NCBI GenBank assembly: GCA_911728435.2
Contig: OU452207.1
Coordinates: 15,277,682-15,341,681, forward strand
Source: Apoderus coryli
Lineage: Eukaryota > Arthropoda > Insecta > Coleoptera > Attelabidae
Reading direction: 5' to 3'
Length of the DNA stretch: 64,000 nucleotides
The notes beneath the pieces are model-generated. The model saw nothing but the letters and a program-made list of their open reading frames with translations. It made no database searches and was not told the DNA's origin. This document shows, one piece after another, positions 21,081 to 30,451 of this stretch; the stretch's first letter is position 1; each line of letters starts with the position of its first letter. Position numbers and translations under genes: made by a program.

Positions 21081-22315
21081 GACACTATGTTTGAATTTCT
21101 AAAAATTATTTTGAAGCAATTAGAAAATAATGAGTTGCCATTAGGAATATTTATTGATTTGTCGATGGCTTATGATTGCGTGGATAGACACTTTTTGTTG
21201 CACAAACTAGATTTGTATGGAGTACGTGGTAATGCTCGAAGATGGTTTGAATCATATATATTTGGAAGGCAGCAAACAGTCCATATTTTGAGAAATGGAA
21301 AGCTAGATGCTTCAGGGATTGAGGTGAGTCATTTTGGTATAGCGCAGGGAAGTGTTTTGGGTCCCTTTCTTTTCATTGTGTTTCTTAATGATTTAAATAC
21401 TGTACTGGGCGAATCTGATGTGGATCTAATAAGTTTTGTTGATGATACCCATTTGATTGTGAGTAATTCAAATTTCCAGTTTTTGTGCCGGGATGCTGGT
21501 GTTTTCTTCGAAAGTGTTTTGACTTGGTTCACACGGAATAGATTGTTATTGAATCATAACAAGACAAGCGCGGTTTTATTTAGAACAAAAGCTTCGAGAC
21601 TTTCGATTCCTTTTAATTTTTCCATACCTTTAGGAAATAGATCAATAAAACTTGAGGAAAACACTAAGTTTCTGGGCATTTATTTGAGTCAGAATTTCGA
21701 CTGGTCAACGCATATAGCAGAGACTGTTAGAAAATTAAATTCAGTGAGCTATGCACTTCGCGTTGTTGCTAGGTACATGAATGAAAGAACCCTTAAGATC
21801 ATGTATTTTGCAAATTTTGAGTCAGTTTTGAGGTATGGGTTAATTTTTTGGGGCAGGGACATTGACGTTCGAACCATCTTTGTAGCACAGAAACGTATAC
21901 TCAGAATTATTAAAAAGGTTGATACTTATTCTTCTTGTAGAGGTTTATTTAAGCGGGAGGGATTTTTAACAGTATATGGACTTTATATTTACGAATGTCT
22001 TGTTTTCTTTTTTAAAAATAAGTGTAGATTTGACACAAACGTACATCATGGGTATAATACCAGGACTGTAAATATAAACTACCCAGTACATCGCCTGACA
22101 CTCTCTGAGAAGGGCCCACATTACATGTGTATAAAATTATTCAACAAATTGCCAGAGAACATAAAATGTGTTAATAATTTTAAGGAATTTAAAAAGAAAA
22201 TTAGAACCTTATTACTACTTTTAGAACCTTATGATTTAGATGAATAGTTATCTATGTTATACAGTTTATTTTTTGTAACATAATACGGAAATAAATGCTA
22301 TTATTATTATTATTG
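21081..22315 (+). pseudogene. 5'-truncated non-LTR retrotransposon, RT domain open
   Basis: The 386-codon open frame 21087-22247 covers the palm and thumb of a Jockey/CR1-like reverse transcriptase. Landmarks are FIDLSMAYDCVDRHFLLHKL, AQGSVLGPFLFIVFLNDLN, the catalytic box as FVDDT in place of the usual YADD, then FLGIYLSQNFDWSTHI and the C-terminal TR....FNKLPENIK block. The endonuclease, ORF1 and the RT fingers are missing. The copy ends in a short 3' UTR and an ATT tail at 22295-22315. It is inserted into a Copia gag and has no internal stop, so it is comparatively young. Confidence 0.8.
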
Positions 22316-23885
22316 AGAGATTTAGAAGCTGCAGGTGCTACTCTTGATGAAAGTGATAAAGCGTGTTATTTGATGCCCGATAAATATAAAACTGTAATAA
22401 CTGCGATAGAGCGAGTTTCTACTGATATTACTCTCGAATTTGTGAAAAGTAGATTTCTTGATGCCGAATTAAAGTTTAAAGACTCTCAACAACCGGACCA
22501 AAAATTGTGCTTTTAGTGCGGGCAATAATAAAAAATATAATAACTACAGGCCTAATAACAAGTGTTATAATTGTGGCAAAACGGGACATTTTATAAAAGA
22601 CTGTCAGAAAAATTCAAAAGTCCGGACCGGATTCAGAAGACAAGCACACATGAGTGAAACGGTAGAAGAAAATACAGGAAATAGAGAGATGAGGCTATAA
22701 GTTTTGTACCATAGGTTGTGACCGCAAGTATGGCAAATAGCAAATAGTAGTGCAACAGATCACTTCTAGAAATAATTTGTATGTTGTAAATTTCAAATTA
22801 GATACTACGGAGTCAAATTTTAAAGCTGGTGAATTGGCAATCACACGAGACACTTATATGCGCAAATTGCATCTTCCGTTGCCGAATAAAATATGTGGTC
22901 CATGTGGAGAAGTGCCTTTTGAGAATAAAAGATTGCCGACGTCAAAATATATAGGTGAACTGCTGCACACAGACATAGGTGGACAAATACGTACTCCAAC
23001 GAAAAATGATGAAAAATATTACCAAGTAGTGTTAGATAATTTTTTACATTTTATGACAGTATACTTGTTAAAGAAGAAAAGTGAAGCTCAAATTAATTTA
23101 ATGAATCACATTAGAGAACCAAAAACCCAAGGTTATAAATGTTCTAGGATTAGCTGTGACAACGGAGGTGAATTTATATAAACAGAGTTGAAGAATTGTT
23201 GTCAATAAAATGGTATAAAAATGGAATATAAATAACCTTATACAAGTCAGCAAAACGCAGTTAGCGAATAGAACTCTATTGGACAAAGTACGTACTGTTT
23301 GTTGAAACAAATTTACCAAGGTATTAATGGGGTGAAGCAATAAGAAGTGCTGCCTACCAAATAAATAGATCTCCAACAAGCACATTGAATAACGAGACTC
23401 CTGCAAAGATTTTTGATGGTAAAACTCATTTAAGTAAATTAAGAATATTCGGAAGTAAAGGTTGGACATTAAAATTACCTAACTCAGGAGATACATTGGA
23501 AACAAGAGCGAAAGAAATAATAATCGTTGGATATGGTTTAAATGGATACAGAGTTTGGGATCCAGAAACTGATGAAGTAATAGTGTCGCGTGATGTAAAA
23601 TTTGATTAGACAGACGTACTATATGGATTCGAAAAATAAAAACAAAGCAAGGATAGAGGTAAAACAAATCAAAATTAATCCACAAATGTTGACGTAGAGG
23701 AAGAGGAAAATCAGACAGAAGAAGAGATAAATGATAACAAGAGACAAGTTAATACACCAAAGAAATTTAGTGATTATGAACTATATTATGCATATTGGTT
23801 TGTATCTGAAGAAGAACCAAAAGACTATAGTACTGCATTAAAAAATGGAATTGAGTGGAGAAATGCGATAAAGAGTTGAAAGCTG
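22316..23885 (+). pseudogene. Copia Gag end, zinc knuckle and integrase pieces
   Basis: LEAAGATLDESDKACYL resumes the Gag. The zinc knuckle CYNCGKTGHFIKDC lies at about 22560. The frame 22750-23181 carries the pre-integrase block (LHLPLPNKICGPCGE) and integrase with the DIGGQI and ISCDNGGEF catalytic aspartates. After a broken stretch, 23385-23609 gives the C-terminal part (ETPAKIFDGKTHLSKLRIFG). A last NGIEWRNAIK segment marks the start of reverse transcriptase. The whole is non-functional. Confidence 0.7.
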
Positions 23886-23887
23886 CA

Positions 23888-24095
23888 CGTCCTATATTCA
23901 AGAGTGAGGATCGCAGTTGTGTCAAAAATTATCGGCCGATATCTATTTTATCAAATTTTATTTGAGATCATTTTGCATGAAAGAATTTTAAGAAAGTTGG
24001 GTGCTCAATTAGTACCATATCAGCATGGTTTTATAACTGGACGTTCCACTTTATCCTCTTTTTTTGAATGTTTAAATAAATAATTGAATGCTGCC
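23888..24095 (+). pseudogene. Non-LTR reverse transcriptase fragment
   Basis: Across two frames the sequence reads KNYRPISILS, then LHERILRKLGAQLVPYQHGF and TGRSTLSSFFECLN. These are the RT finger motifs of Jockey/CR1-like elements. The fragment joins directly to the broken Copia RT start and is followed by unrelated DNA. Confidence 0.6.
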
Positions 24096-24339
24096 TAATA
24101 CACACATTACACTGTACATACTGTATTGCAATGACATGTATTAACATATCCATAAAAACCGTGGATATTCTTTGCGAGCACTATATACTGTGTCCAAAAT
24201 AATTATGGAATAGCATTGGAATCTTGGAAACGGTAAAATTTACAATGTCGGTTAAATTAGAGAAAAGTTGTACAATTTAAAAAAAATTTAAATGGTATTT
24301 TCAAAAGTAAAGTAATTTTAGCTGTATTCGAGAATTTTT

Positions 24340-25381
24340 TAAAAAACACTTTTTGGCAATTTTCAACAGAGTTTTAAATGATCTTTGCGGCAATGACAAA
24401 CTATTTGGTGGAAAAGTTATCCTACTTTCAGGTGACTTTCGTCAAACATTGCCTGTCATGCCTAATGCATATCGGTCACAGATTGTTGCCGAGACTCTTA
24501 AATACAGCTATTTGTGGCAATCATTTACCAAATTGCAATTAATCACTAACGTGAGAGCACGTCCAGAAGAGCGTGAATTTTCCGAATGATTGCTACACTT
24601 GGGAAACAACACTTTACCTTCTGTCAATATTCCTTCAACACCAAGTCTATTCGTAGTTCCAGCACAATGTTTGGTGGACAATTTGTTTTCCACATTTGCA
24701 ACCAGGAACTGCACCTAAGTGTGCAATTCTAGCACCATTGAACGAATATTGCAATTCCATAAATTTTGGAATCGTTCAAAATATGGAAGGTCCTGCAACT
24801 ACCTATTATAGTGCGGAAAAGTTTTCTATGAAAATGTTGAAGCAATTGAGGCCGTCAATTATCCTGTTGAAACGCTTAACTCACTCCAACCGAATGGCAT
24901 GCCAGAACATAAATTGATTTTAAAAGTTGGAGTCGTAGTTATGCTTTTACGCAACATGAATTGCAATTAGTTTATGCAAAGGCACTCGGTTACTAATTAC
25001 TCGATTGTACCGACATAGCATAGAAGCAAGACGAATCGATACGACAGGTACATTAACTGATCATACTGTCTTGATTCCGCGTATCGATTTGACTAAGACG
25101 GTTGCCTCTCTTCCTTTCAAGTTGCGACGTCGACAATTTCCAGTTAAAGTTCCATACGCTATGACAATTAACAAATCCCAAGGTCGAACATTTGACAAGA
25201 TAGGTATTTATTTACCTTATCCTGATTTACCCAGGGGATGATGTACACTGCGTTCAGTCGTACCAAGGGTTTCGATTGTGTTCACGTTTGTGTAGAGAAC
25301 ACTAGCTCACAAGGTAAATTACGCCCTACTTCTGACGAGATCTACTCTAAAAACATTGTTTTTACGGAAATTGTACGTTAA
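24340..25381 (+). pseudogene. Helitron Pif1-type helicase, C-terminal part
   Basis: Helitrons replicate by a rolling-circle Rep domain and a Pif1-family helicase. FGGKVILLSGDFRQTLPVMP carries the Walker B/motif III region, and VRARPEE follows. After frame changes, APLNEYCNSINF, RLDTTGTLTDHTV-like residues, VPRIDLTKTVASLPFKLRRRQ and YAMTINKSQGRTFDKIGIYL (motif V/VI) appear. The end has MMYTAFSRTKGFDCVHVCVE and stops at 25381. The Rep domain and the Walker A part are absent, so this is the 3' portion of a dead Helitron. Confidence 0.75.
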
Positions 25382-25494
25382 GTATATATTTTCAGTAATA
25401 TAAAATTAATAACATGCAATATCGCTGTTGATATTTAGATATAATCTTTTTACCAATAATTCAGTTTGAGAATTCCATAAAATTAGCTAATAAT

Positions 25495-25662
25495 TGAGAT
25501 TTTTTAGTCTCTTATTGGCAAAATTAATATTTTTGCACGTCTATTGATATGTTTACATTTGGTTGTCAATACTGACTTGACCATTTCGATGAATGAATCA
25601 GTAAAAATGTGAGTTGAGGATACCTTAAACCTGCTAATAATTGAGTTTTTCCTACAATCTCT
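25495..25662. repeat. Diverged unit of a ~160-bp tandem array (left of Penelope element)
   Basis: TTTTTTAGTCTCTTATTGGC ... GTCTATTGATATGTTTACAT ... GTCAATACTGACTTGACC matches, with divergence, the units at 27368-27690. It lies on the other side of the Penelope-like element, so the array was probably continuous before that insertion. Confidence 0.5.
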
Positions 25663-25688
25663 TATATATATATATATATATATATATA
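25663..25688. repeat. TA microsatellite
   Basis: An uninterrupted TA dinucleotide run that borders the 3' side of the Penelope-like element. A shorter TA run lies at its other border (27350-27362). Confidence 0.9.
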
Positions 25689-25689
25689 G

Positions 25690-27345
25690 TAAAATTTTTT
25701 TAATAATTTGGGGTATAGGCTATATCTTGGATTTAGTAGTAATACTCTTTTTTGCTATATGCCAAGCTTTCGAAAATATTTATTTTCATCTTCAGGGCTA
25801 CAAAATACAGAAAACGACATAATATTAGCTGTGGTTTGTTTTATACAAGTTATTCTACACTGTTGTTACCTTAGATATGCTAAGTTGAGTTTTTAAATTA
25901 AGGGAAAACTGTACATTTTATTTGGCTTATATTAGAATATAATTGTAATTTTATTTTTTCAAAAAGGAATCTTCACATTTTTAACTTACTGCTATTCTTA
26001 AAATTATTGTTCTTGATAGGTAGTGTACGGATAAATTAATAAATGTTGGTCGGTATTTTGTATTTTTTTGCTACCTCCCTTTTTTCTTTTATTAAGTAAA
26101 AAGAGTCCACCTACACCTAGTTGACGAATATACTTCGTTCCACCCGACTTGTCTACTTTAATGTTCCCAAAAATATTGTTGTTCATTAACGTGATTTCGG
26201 ATCATGTCCCTTGGAAAACTAAGGAAAGAGTCCGAGCCCCATGGAACTGTCACTCCCCGAAACCCGGTTTACTCTCACCCCGCCCCCCGTGACAGAGACA
26301 CAGGCTCTCACCACTGTCCCTCCTGATCTTTCATCGACTTGTGTTTGGTTGGTTTAGGTTGACATTCTGGACCCCGGAACCACCCAGATCCAAGATGTAT
26401 GAATACATGATGCTGGCGGTATCTATGTCTTTTCTTTTATTTAAGCATTTTGGGTTCAAATTCGTCTCCAACATTTCCAAAAATAGTCTTTTATTTGTGT
26501 TTTGTTCAACGTATATTGTTTTCGTATCTTCATAATTAGGGATGTGCCCCGTATCTAAATGGTGTTCTGATAGAGCACATGATCTCTTATTTAATTTACA
26601 GTCACTTTTATGGGAGGTGAGTCTGTCCTTTAGTACGCGTGATGTTTGTCCAATATATGTTAATTCACATGATTTACAAGGGATGTTATAAACTACGTTA
26701 GTCATTTTTTTAATATCTGTTTTGTCTTTGACTTTTGTGAATAGGTTTCTGATTGTTTTTGAATATTTATGGGCAATTTGAATTGGTTTTATGTTTTTAA
26801 AGATGTTTGTTATTTTTTGTGATACGTTTTGGATTTGTGGAATGGAATAGTAGTATGTTTTGGTTTGATTGTCAGTTGTGTTGTTTGTGCTTATGTTGTT
26901 TGTTTGTATCGTATGATTGGTCACGTTTCTGGTAATTGTTGTGTTGTACATTAGTTTTTTTAATAGCTTTTTCGGGTAGGAATTATCAAGAAGAACATCG
27001 TATAACATTTTTTTGTTTTTTTCCCATAAAGTGGGATGACTGATATTTTCAATCCTTCTTCTGAGACCTAAGATGGAATTTATTTTAATTTTCTCCGTAT
27101 GTGCGGAGTGATAATTTATGTATCTTCCCGAGCTTGTTGGTTTTACGTACCAATCTGTATATATTTTATTATCTGGCATTCGGATTAATTTGATGTCTAG
27201 GAAAGGTACTGTGCGATCACTTTCTTCTTCAATTGTGAATTGGATGTTCTCATTATATCCATTGAATTTATCGAGCAACTCATCTTTTTTGTCAAAAAAA
27301 TTTTACTGTTGTTTTTCAACAAAAGGCTAAGAAAAAAGAAACATT
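25690..27345 (-). mobile_element. Penelope-like element, 5'-truncated
   Basis: The unit contains the C-terminal part of a Penelope-type polyprotein (RT end plus GIY-YIG endonuclease), a roughly 630-base 3' UTR and, near 25762-25800, the motif AAGCTTTCG...TTTTCATCTTCAGGGC characteristic of Penelope element 3' regions in insects. TA-rich runs border both ends. The 5' two thirds of the reverse transcriptase are missing. Confidence 0.75.
26331..27278 (-). CDS. Penelope RT C-terminus plus GIY-YIG endonuclease
   Basis: The 315-codon frame starts in the RT thumb (VPFLDIKLIRMPDNKIYTDW, then YVKPTSSGRYINYHSAH, a Penelope hallmark). It continues through a linker to the GIY-YIG nuclease: VVYNIPCKSCELTYIGQTSR with the CxxC pair, LKDRLTSHKSDC, ALSEHHLDTGH and a terminal FLEMLETNLNP with the catalytic glutamate. 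Penelope elements use this nuclease to open the target. No stop or frameshift disrupts this part. Homology extends about 60 bases upstream of the first methionine (to 27340), so the start is not native. Confidence 0.85.
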   Translation of the reverse strand: MLDKFNGYNENIQFTIEEESDRTVPFLDIKLIRMPDNKIYTDWYVKPTSSGRYINYHSAHTEKIKINSILGLRRRIENISHPTLWEKNKKMLYDVLLDNSYPKKLLKKLMYNTTITRNVTNHTIQTNNISTNNTTDNQTKTYYYSIPQIQNVSQKITNIFKNIKPIQIAHKYSKTIRNLFTKVKDKTDIKKMTNVVYNIPCKSCELTYIGQTSRVLKDRLTSHKSDCKLNKRSCALSEHHLDTGHIPNYEDTKTIYVEQNTNKRLFLEMLETNLNPKCLNKRKDIDTASIMYSYILDLGGSGVQNVNLNQPNTSR

Positions 27346-27367
27346 TTTATTTATATATATATATCTC

Positions 27368-27690
27368 TTATATAATAATAATAAGCACCTCTTTTGGCAT
27401 ATTGACATTTCGATATCAATATTTGAGATGAGCAGGTGCACCTCTATTGATTAATTTACATTATGTTGCCATTATTGAGTGAGCTCTTACATTAATCCTC
27501 CTCATATTATTTTCTGCTAATTGAAATTTTTTAGTCTCTTATTAACAGAAAACAAAAATTAGCGCCTCTTTTGACATATTGACGTTTTGTTATCAATATT
27601 GAGTTGAGCATTAATATGGGCTTCTATTGATTAATATACATTATGTTGTCATTATTGAGTTGAACTTTTCCTCAGATAATTGTTGCATAT
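27368..27690. repeat. Two tandem units of a ~160-bp repeat
   Basis: Each unit has CACCTCTTTTG.CATATTGAC, ATATCAATATTGAG.TGAGC, CTATTGATTAAT.TACATTATGTTG and a closing ATTATTGAGTGAGC block. The second unit begins at about 27531 after TTTTTTAGTCTCTTATTAAC. The array flanks the Penelope-like element, with one more unit at 25495. Confidence 0.6.
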
Positions 27691-27699
27691 TATTATTAT

Positions 27700-28265
27700 G
27701 AACTTCAAACTTATAATTCTATGGTTGAATGACGATCCTAATTAAAAATATTTATTTTGAAAAAATAAAATTTACAAAATGACAAAACCAAATGGATGTA
27801 TTTTTGTGTTATGTTCCCAGCATCATTATTTCAAATTTGTATTTGTTTTATAAAATTGTTTTGGCGCTTCAAAGTACCAAAAAATCAACATTGATTTTTT
27901 CTTATATTTCAATAATGTATTAATTGAAATGCCAAAAAGTTAATAAAAAATATTTATATCTTTGTAAAACTATTTTTAACTTTCACATGATTCTGAAATT
28001 TTAAATATTTATTATTAAATTATTCTATAACATTTGAGTTAGTTTTAAATTTTATTATACTGTAAAAAAATCGATCTAAATACAATTATATTCAACAAAC
28101 GAAATTCACATTCCCATACAAATAGTATAGTATTGTTCTTACAAAATGTATTCATTAATTCCACTCCACTTATTGAATCACATAGTTGTGAAATGGACTC
28201 CAAAGGATAGTACATAATAATATATGGTAATAATATTTTACTAAATTTACACAATTTGTCCAACA
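27700..28265. other. No gene seen
   Basis: A+T-rich DNA without coding or repeat structure that I can define. It ends at the target site of the first Gypsy element. Confidence 0.5.
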
Positions 28266-28269
28266 TACA

Positions 28270-28771
28270 TGTTATATTAGATCAATAAGTACTATTACGC
28301 CTTATTTTTGAATTATCATATTATATTCCTAATTTTAATACGCAATTTCCCAGTAATTCAAACCCTTTGTTTTTCATTTTCAAAGACAATTTAAAGCCAA
28401 TAATATTTACAAATTAAGCACGAATTATTGTTTATAAGTAATTTGATAATTATGTGAAAATCGTAGATTTTCATAAATAATACAAATTCTAGAAGCTATC
28501 TGATTCAGCACTTTAAAATAGTATAAGAAAATCAAATCAGAGAGATTCTATTCGTATTATTATAGTTCTCCGGCGGTCTTGATAAAAAGAGATTCTATTA
28601 TTATAATTCGGGCGGTCTTAATAATAATAATAATTATTATTATTCAATTGTAACGTTGTCGATTTTAGAAGTAGTAATTCATTCTGTAAATTCCAAGTTC
28701 AAAAATAAAGTTATGTGTTTAATCTAATAAAGTATTTTTTTTTAAAAAAACTTCAACATAAGTTTATAACA
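28270..28771 (+). repeat. 5' LTR of Gypsy element 1
   Basis: It starts TGTTATATTAGATCAATAAG and ends AGTTTATAACA, giving the TG..CA borders of an LTR. An AATAAA signal lies in AAAAATAAAGTTATGTG near the end. It matches 35434-35950 throughout, apart from point changes, a small AATAGTAT duplication in the 3' copy and a few extra bases near its end. Confidence 0.95.
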
Positions 28772-28774
28772 AAT

Positions 28775-28793
28775 TGGCGCAGTCGGTAGGATC
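28775..28793 (+). promoter_or_regulatory. Primer binding site, tRNA-Ser type (element 1)
   Basis: TGGCGCAGTCGGTAGGATC lies three bases after the 5' LTR. From memory of insect tRNA-Ser genes, whose 3' ends read CCTACCGACTGCG plus CCA, this is complementary over about 17 bases. The same motif primes element 2. Confidence 0.85.
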
Positions 28794-28869
28794 TCTAAAA
28801 AGGAGATCACGAATAAAATAACTAAAATAAAATAATAAAAAACAAGTGAGTGAAACTCCATTGGTCTTG

Positions 28870-28968
28870 TCAGATCAGGACTTGTGCTTGTGCCCCGCTC
28901 AGATCAGGACCCTGCATTCGTCGCCGCCGTACAAGATCGTATAGTCGCCCCGCTCAGATCAGGACACT
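28870..28968 (+). repeat. CAGATCAGGAC direct repeats in the leader
   Basis: The motif CAGATCAGGAC occurs three times, twice inside the longer CCCCGCTCAGATCAGGAC (near 28893 and 28949). It forms a second repeat class upstream of the 24-bp units. Confidence 0.8.
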
Positions 28969-29026
28969 ATATCGGTGGAATTAGCCACTTGTCAGCTCCA
29001 AGAAGCTCGAGCTAAGGCTCATTCCT

Positions 29027-29169
29027 AATTCAAAGCTCGTTGCAGCTCATAATTCAAAGCTCGTTGCAGCTCATAATTCAAAGCTCGTTGAAGCTCATAA
29101 TTCAAAGCTCGTTGCAGCTCATTATTCAAAGCTCGTTGAAGCTCCAATTCAAAGCTCGTGGTAGCTCAA
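29027..29169 (+). repeat. Six 24-bp tandem repeats in the leader of element 1
   Basis: Six units of 23-24 bp with the core AATTCAAAGCTCGTTG and ending CAGCTCAT follow each other without gaps; units 3 and 5 have AAGCTC for CAGCTC. They lie between the primer site and gag in the untranslated leader. In Drosophila gypsy this same position holds the Su(Hw) insulator repeats. The unit sequence here is different, so only position and spacing are shared. Confidence 0.9.
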
Positions 29170-29323
29170 AATCCGAAGTTCATTGGAAAATCTAAAGAAG
29201 ATTTTCAAAATCAATCACAATCAAGATTTCCAGACCGCCAAACAAAGAAAAAACGTGTTTTCAAGAAACGAAGACAAACGATCCAAGACAAAGTCAACAT
29301 CAAATGTTTGTGAAACTTTATAT

Positions 29324-29329
29324 GTAAGT
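29324..29329 (+). promoter_or_regulatory. Candidate splice donor for env mRNA (element 1)
   Basis: GTAAGT, a perfect donor core, lies in the leader 78 bases before the gag start. An ATG at 29304, 20 bases before the donor, would be in frame with env if spliced to the acceptor at 33448-33449, which could supply the env start and signal peptide missing from the downstream exon. Confidence 0.55.
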
Positions 29330-29401
29330 AATTTTAAAATATTTTTTGTAATAATTAAGTTTGTTATTTCATTTATTAGTAAGAAAAATAATTAATATAC
29401 A

Positions 29402-30451
29402 ATGGCTCAAAATACAAATCCAAATGAAGGTGAAATTGAAGCATTTAGGCTTTCAGAAATATTCTCATTAATCCCTGAATATGATGGAGACCAGATCGCT
29501 CTTAATACTTTTATCAATTCTTGTAGTTGTGCAATTCAAATGTGCACAGAAAACCAAATACCGTTAGTTACGATGAAAATGAAAAACCAATTAAGTGGCA
29601 AAGCAGCTCAATTAATAAATTCTAGAGATTTACATCATTGGGTAGAAATTCAACAATTATTAAATGTACATTTTGCTGATCCAAGAGACTTAACATCTTT
29701 AATCCAAGACTTGCAGAAAATAGTGCAAAGTTCTAATGAAAATGCATTGAATTTTGTTTCTCGATTACAAACTCATTTATCAAAATTACATGCAGCTATT
29801 AACAAACAAAATTTACCACGAGAACAAAAGAATGCTCAAGTTTCGTTAGTTGAAGAAATGTGTCTTAATACCTTATTAACAGGATTAGCTCATAAAATAA
29901 GTCACATTATTAGGGCAAGTAATCCTCTTTCTATGCTAGAAGCAACAAATAGAATAAAAAGGGAATTACAATTATCTTATTTTGAACAACAAAAATCTCG
30001 CATACGTTCTAATAATACCAACAATATTCAAGTACAATCACGAAAACCAAATAATTTCACAAATAATGTAAAAATTTGTAATTATTGTAAAAAACCTGGA
30101 CATACTGTTCAAGAATGTCGTAAAAGGCAATATAATAATAATTCTAACAATTTTCAAAATCCTAATTCAAGACAACAATTTGAACCCAGAATCCAGCAAC
30201 AACAAAACTCAAATTTTAGAAATCAACCACAAAATACTAATTTCAGAAATCAGCAACAGCAACAAAACTCAAATTTTAGAACACAAAATACAAGTAATTC
30301 TAGACCAAATTTTAATAATAACAATAATTATTCGAATCCAAGTTCTTCTCGAACACATCTTGTAAATAATCATGATGATGAAAATGAAGAAGATGAAAAT
30401 TTTCGGTTAAATGCCTCGGAAACAACCCAAATGCGGAACCATCACATGTAA
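29402..30451 (+). CDS. gag: Gag of Gypsy element 1
   Basis: This 349-residue protein would form the particle shell. The first 230 residues are the helical matrix/capsid region (LIPEYDGDQIALNTFINSC, then LLNVHFADPRDLTSLIQDLQ) typical of errantivirus Gag. A CCHC zinc knuckle CNYCKKPGHTVQEC follows at residues 226-239. The tail is an N/Q-rich low-complexity region with repeated QQQQNSNFR units and a final acidic stretch. The start is the first ATG after the leader donor. The frame is undamaged. The pol frame begins inside its last 19 codons in the -1 register. Confidence 0.9.
   Translation: MAQNTNPNEGEIEAFRLSEIFSLIPEYDGDQIALNTFINSCSCAIQMCTENQIPLVTMKMKNQLSGKAAQLINSRDLHHWVEIQQLLNVHFADPRDLTSLIQDLQKIVQSSNENALNFVSRLQTHLSKLHAAINKQNLPREQKNAQVSLVEEMCLNTLLTGLAHKISHIIRASNPLSMLEATNRIKRELQLSYFEQQKSRIRSNNTNNIQVQSRKPNNFTNNVKICNYCKKPGHTVQECRKRQYNNNSNNFQNPNSRQQFEPRIQQQQNSNFRNQPQNTNFRNQQQQQNSNFRTQNTSNSRPNFNNNNNYSNPSSSRTHLVNNHDDENEEDENFRLNASETTQMRNHHM
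30397..30403 (+). promoter_or_regulatory. Candidate -1 ribosomal frameshift site A AAT TTT (element 1)
   Basis: In the gag frame the codons read GAA AAT TTT, giving the heptamer A AAT TTT of the canonical X XXY YYZ form. The -1 frame has a stop at 30394-30396 and is then open into protease, while gag stops at 30449. The possible shift window is therefore only about 55 nt, and the heptamer is at its very start. Element 2 has the same heptamer in its window. I see no strong stem downstream. Confidence 0.65.

Larger units (their letters stand above)
20745..23885 (+). mobile_element. Degenerate Copia element interrupted by a non-LTR insertion
   Basis: Gag sequence at 20840-21077 is cut in mid-domain and resumes at 22316, continues to a CCHC knuckle, then pre-integrase and integrase pieces up to about 23880. 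The removed 1.24 kb is a non-LTR copy with an ATT tail. The protease region is absent, integrase is broken by stops around 23181-23385, and reverse transcriptase is reduced to its first residues. No LTRs were recognised. Confidence 0.7.

Noticed and set aside
23098..23469. 123-codon minus-strand frame
   Set aside because: It is antisense to the Copia integrase region, rich in F, L and Y from A+T bias, and carries no motif.
29027..29169. Possible CRISPR-like array
   Set aside because: The 24-bp units are directly adjacent with no spacers, in a eukaryotic retroelement leader. It is a tandem repeat.
29183..29395. 70-codon frame in the leader of Gypsy element 1
   Set aside because: It has no homology, lies in the untranslated leader and crosses the candidate splice donor.
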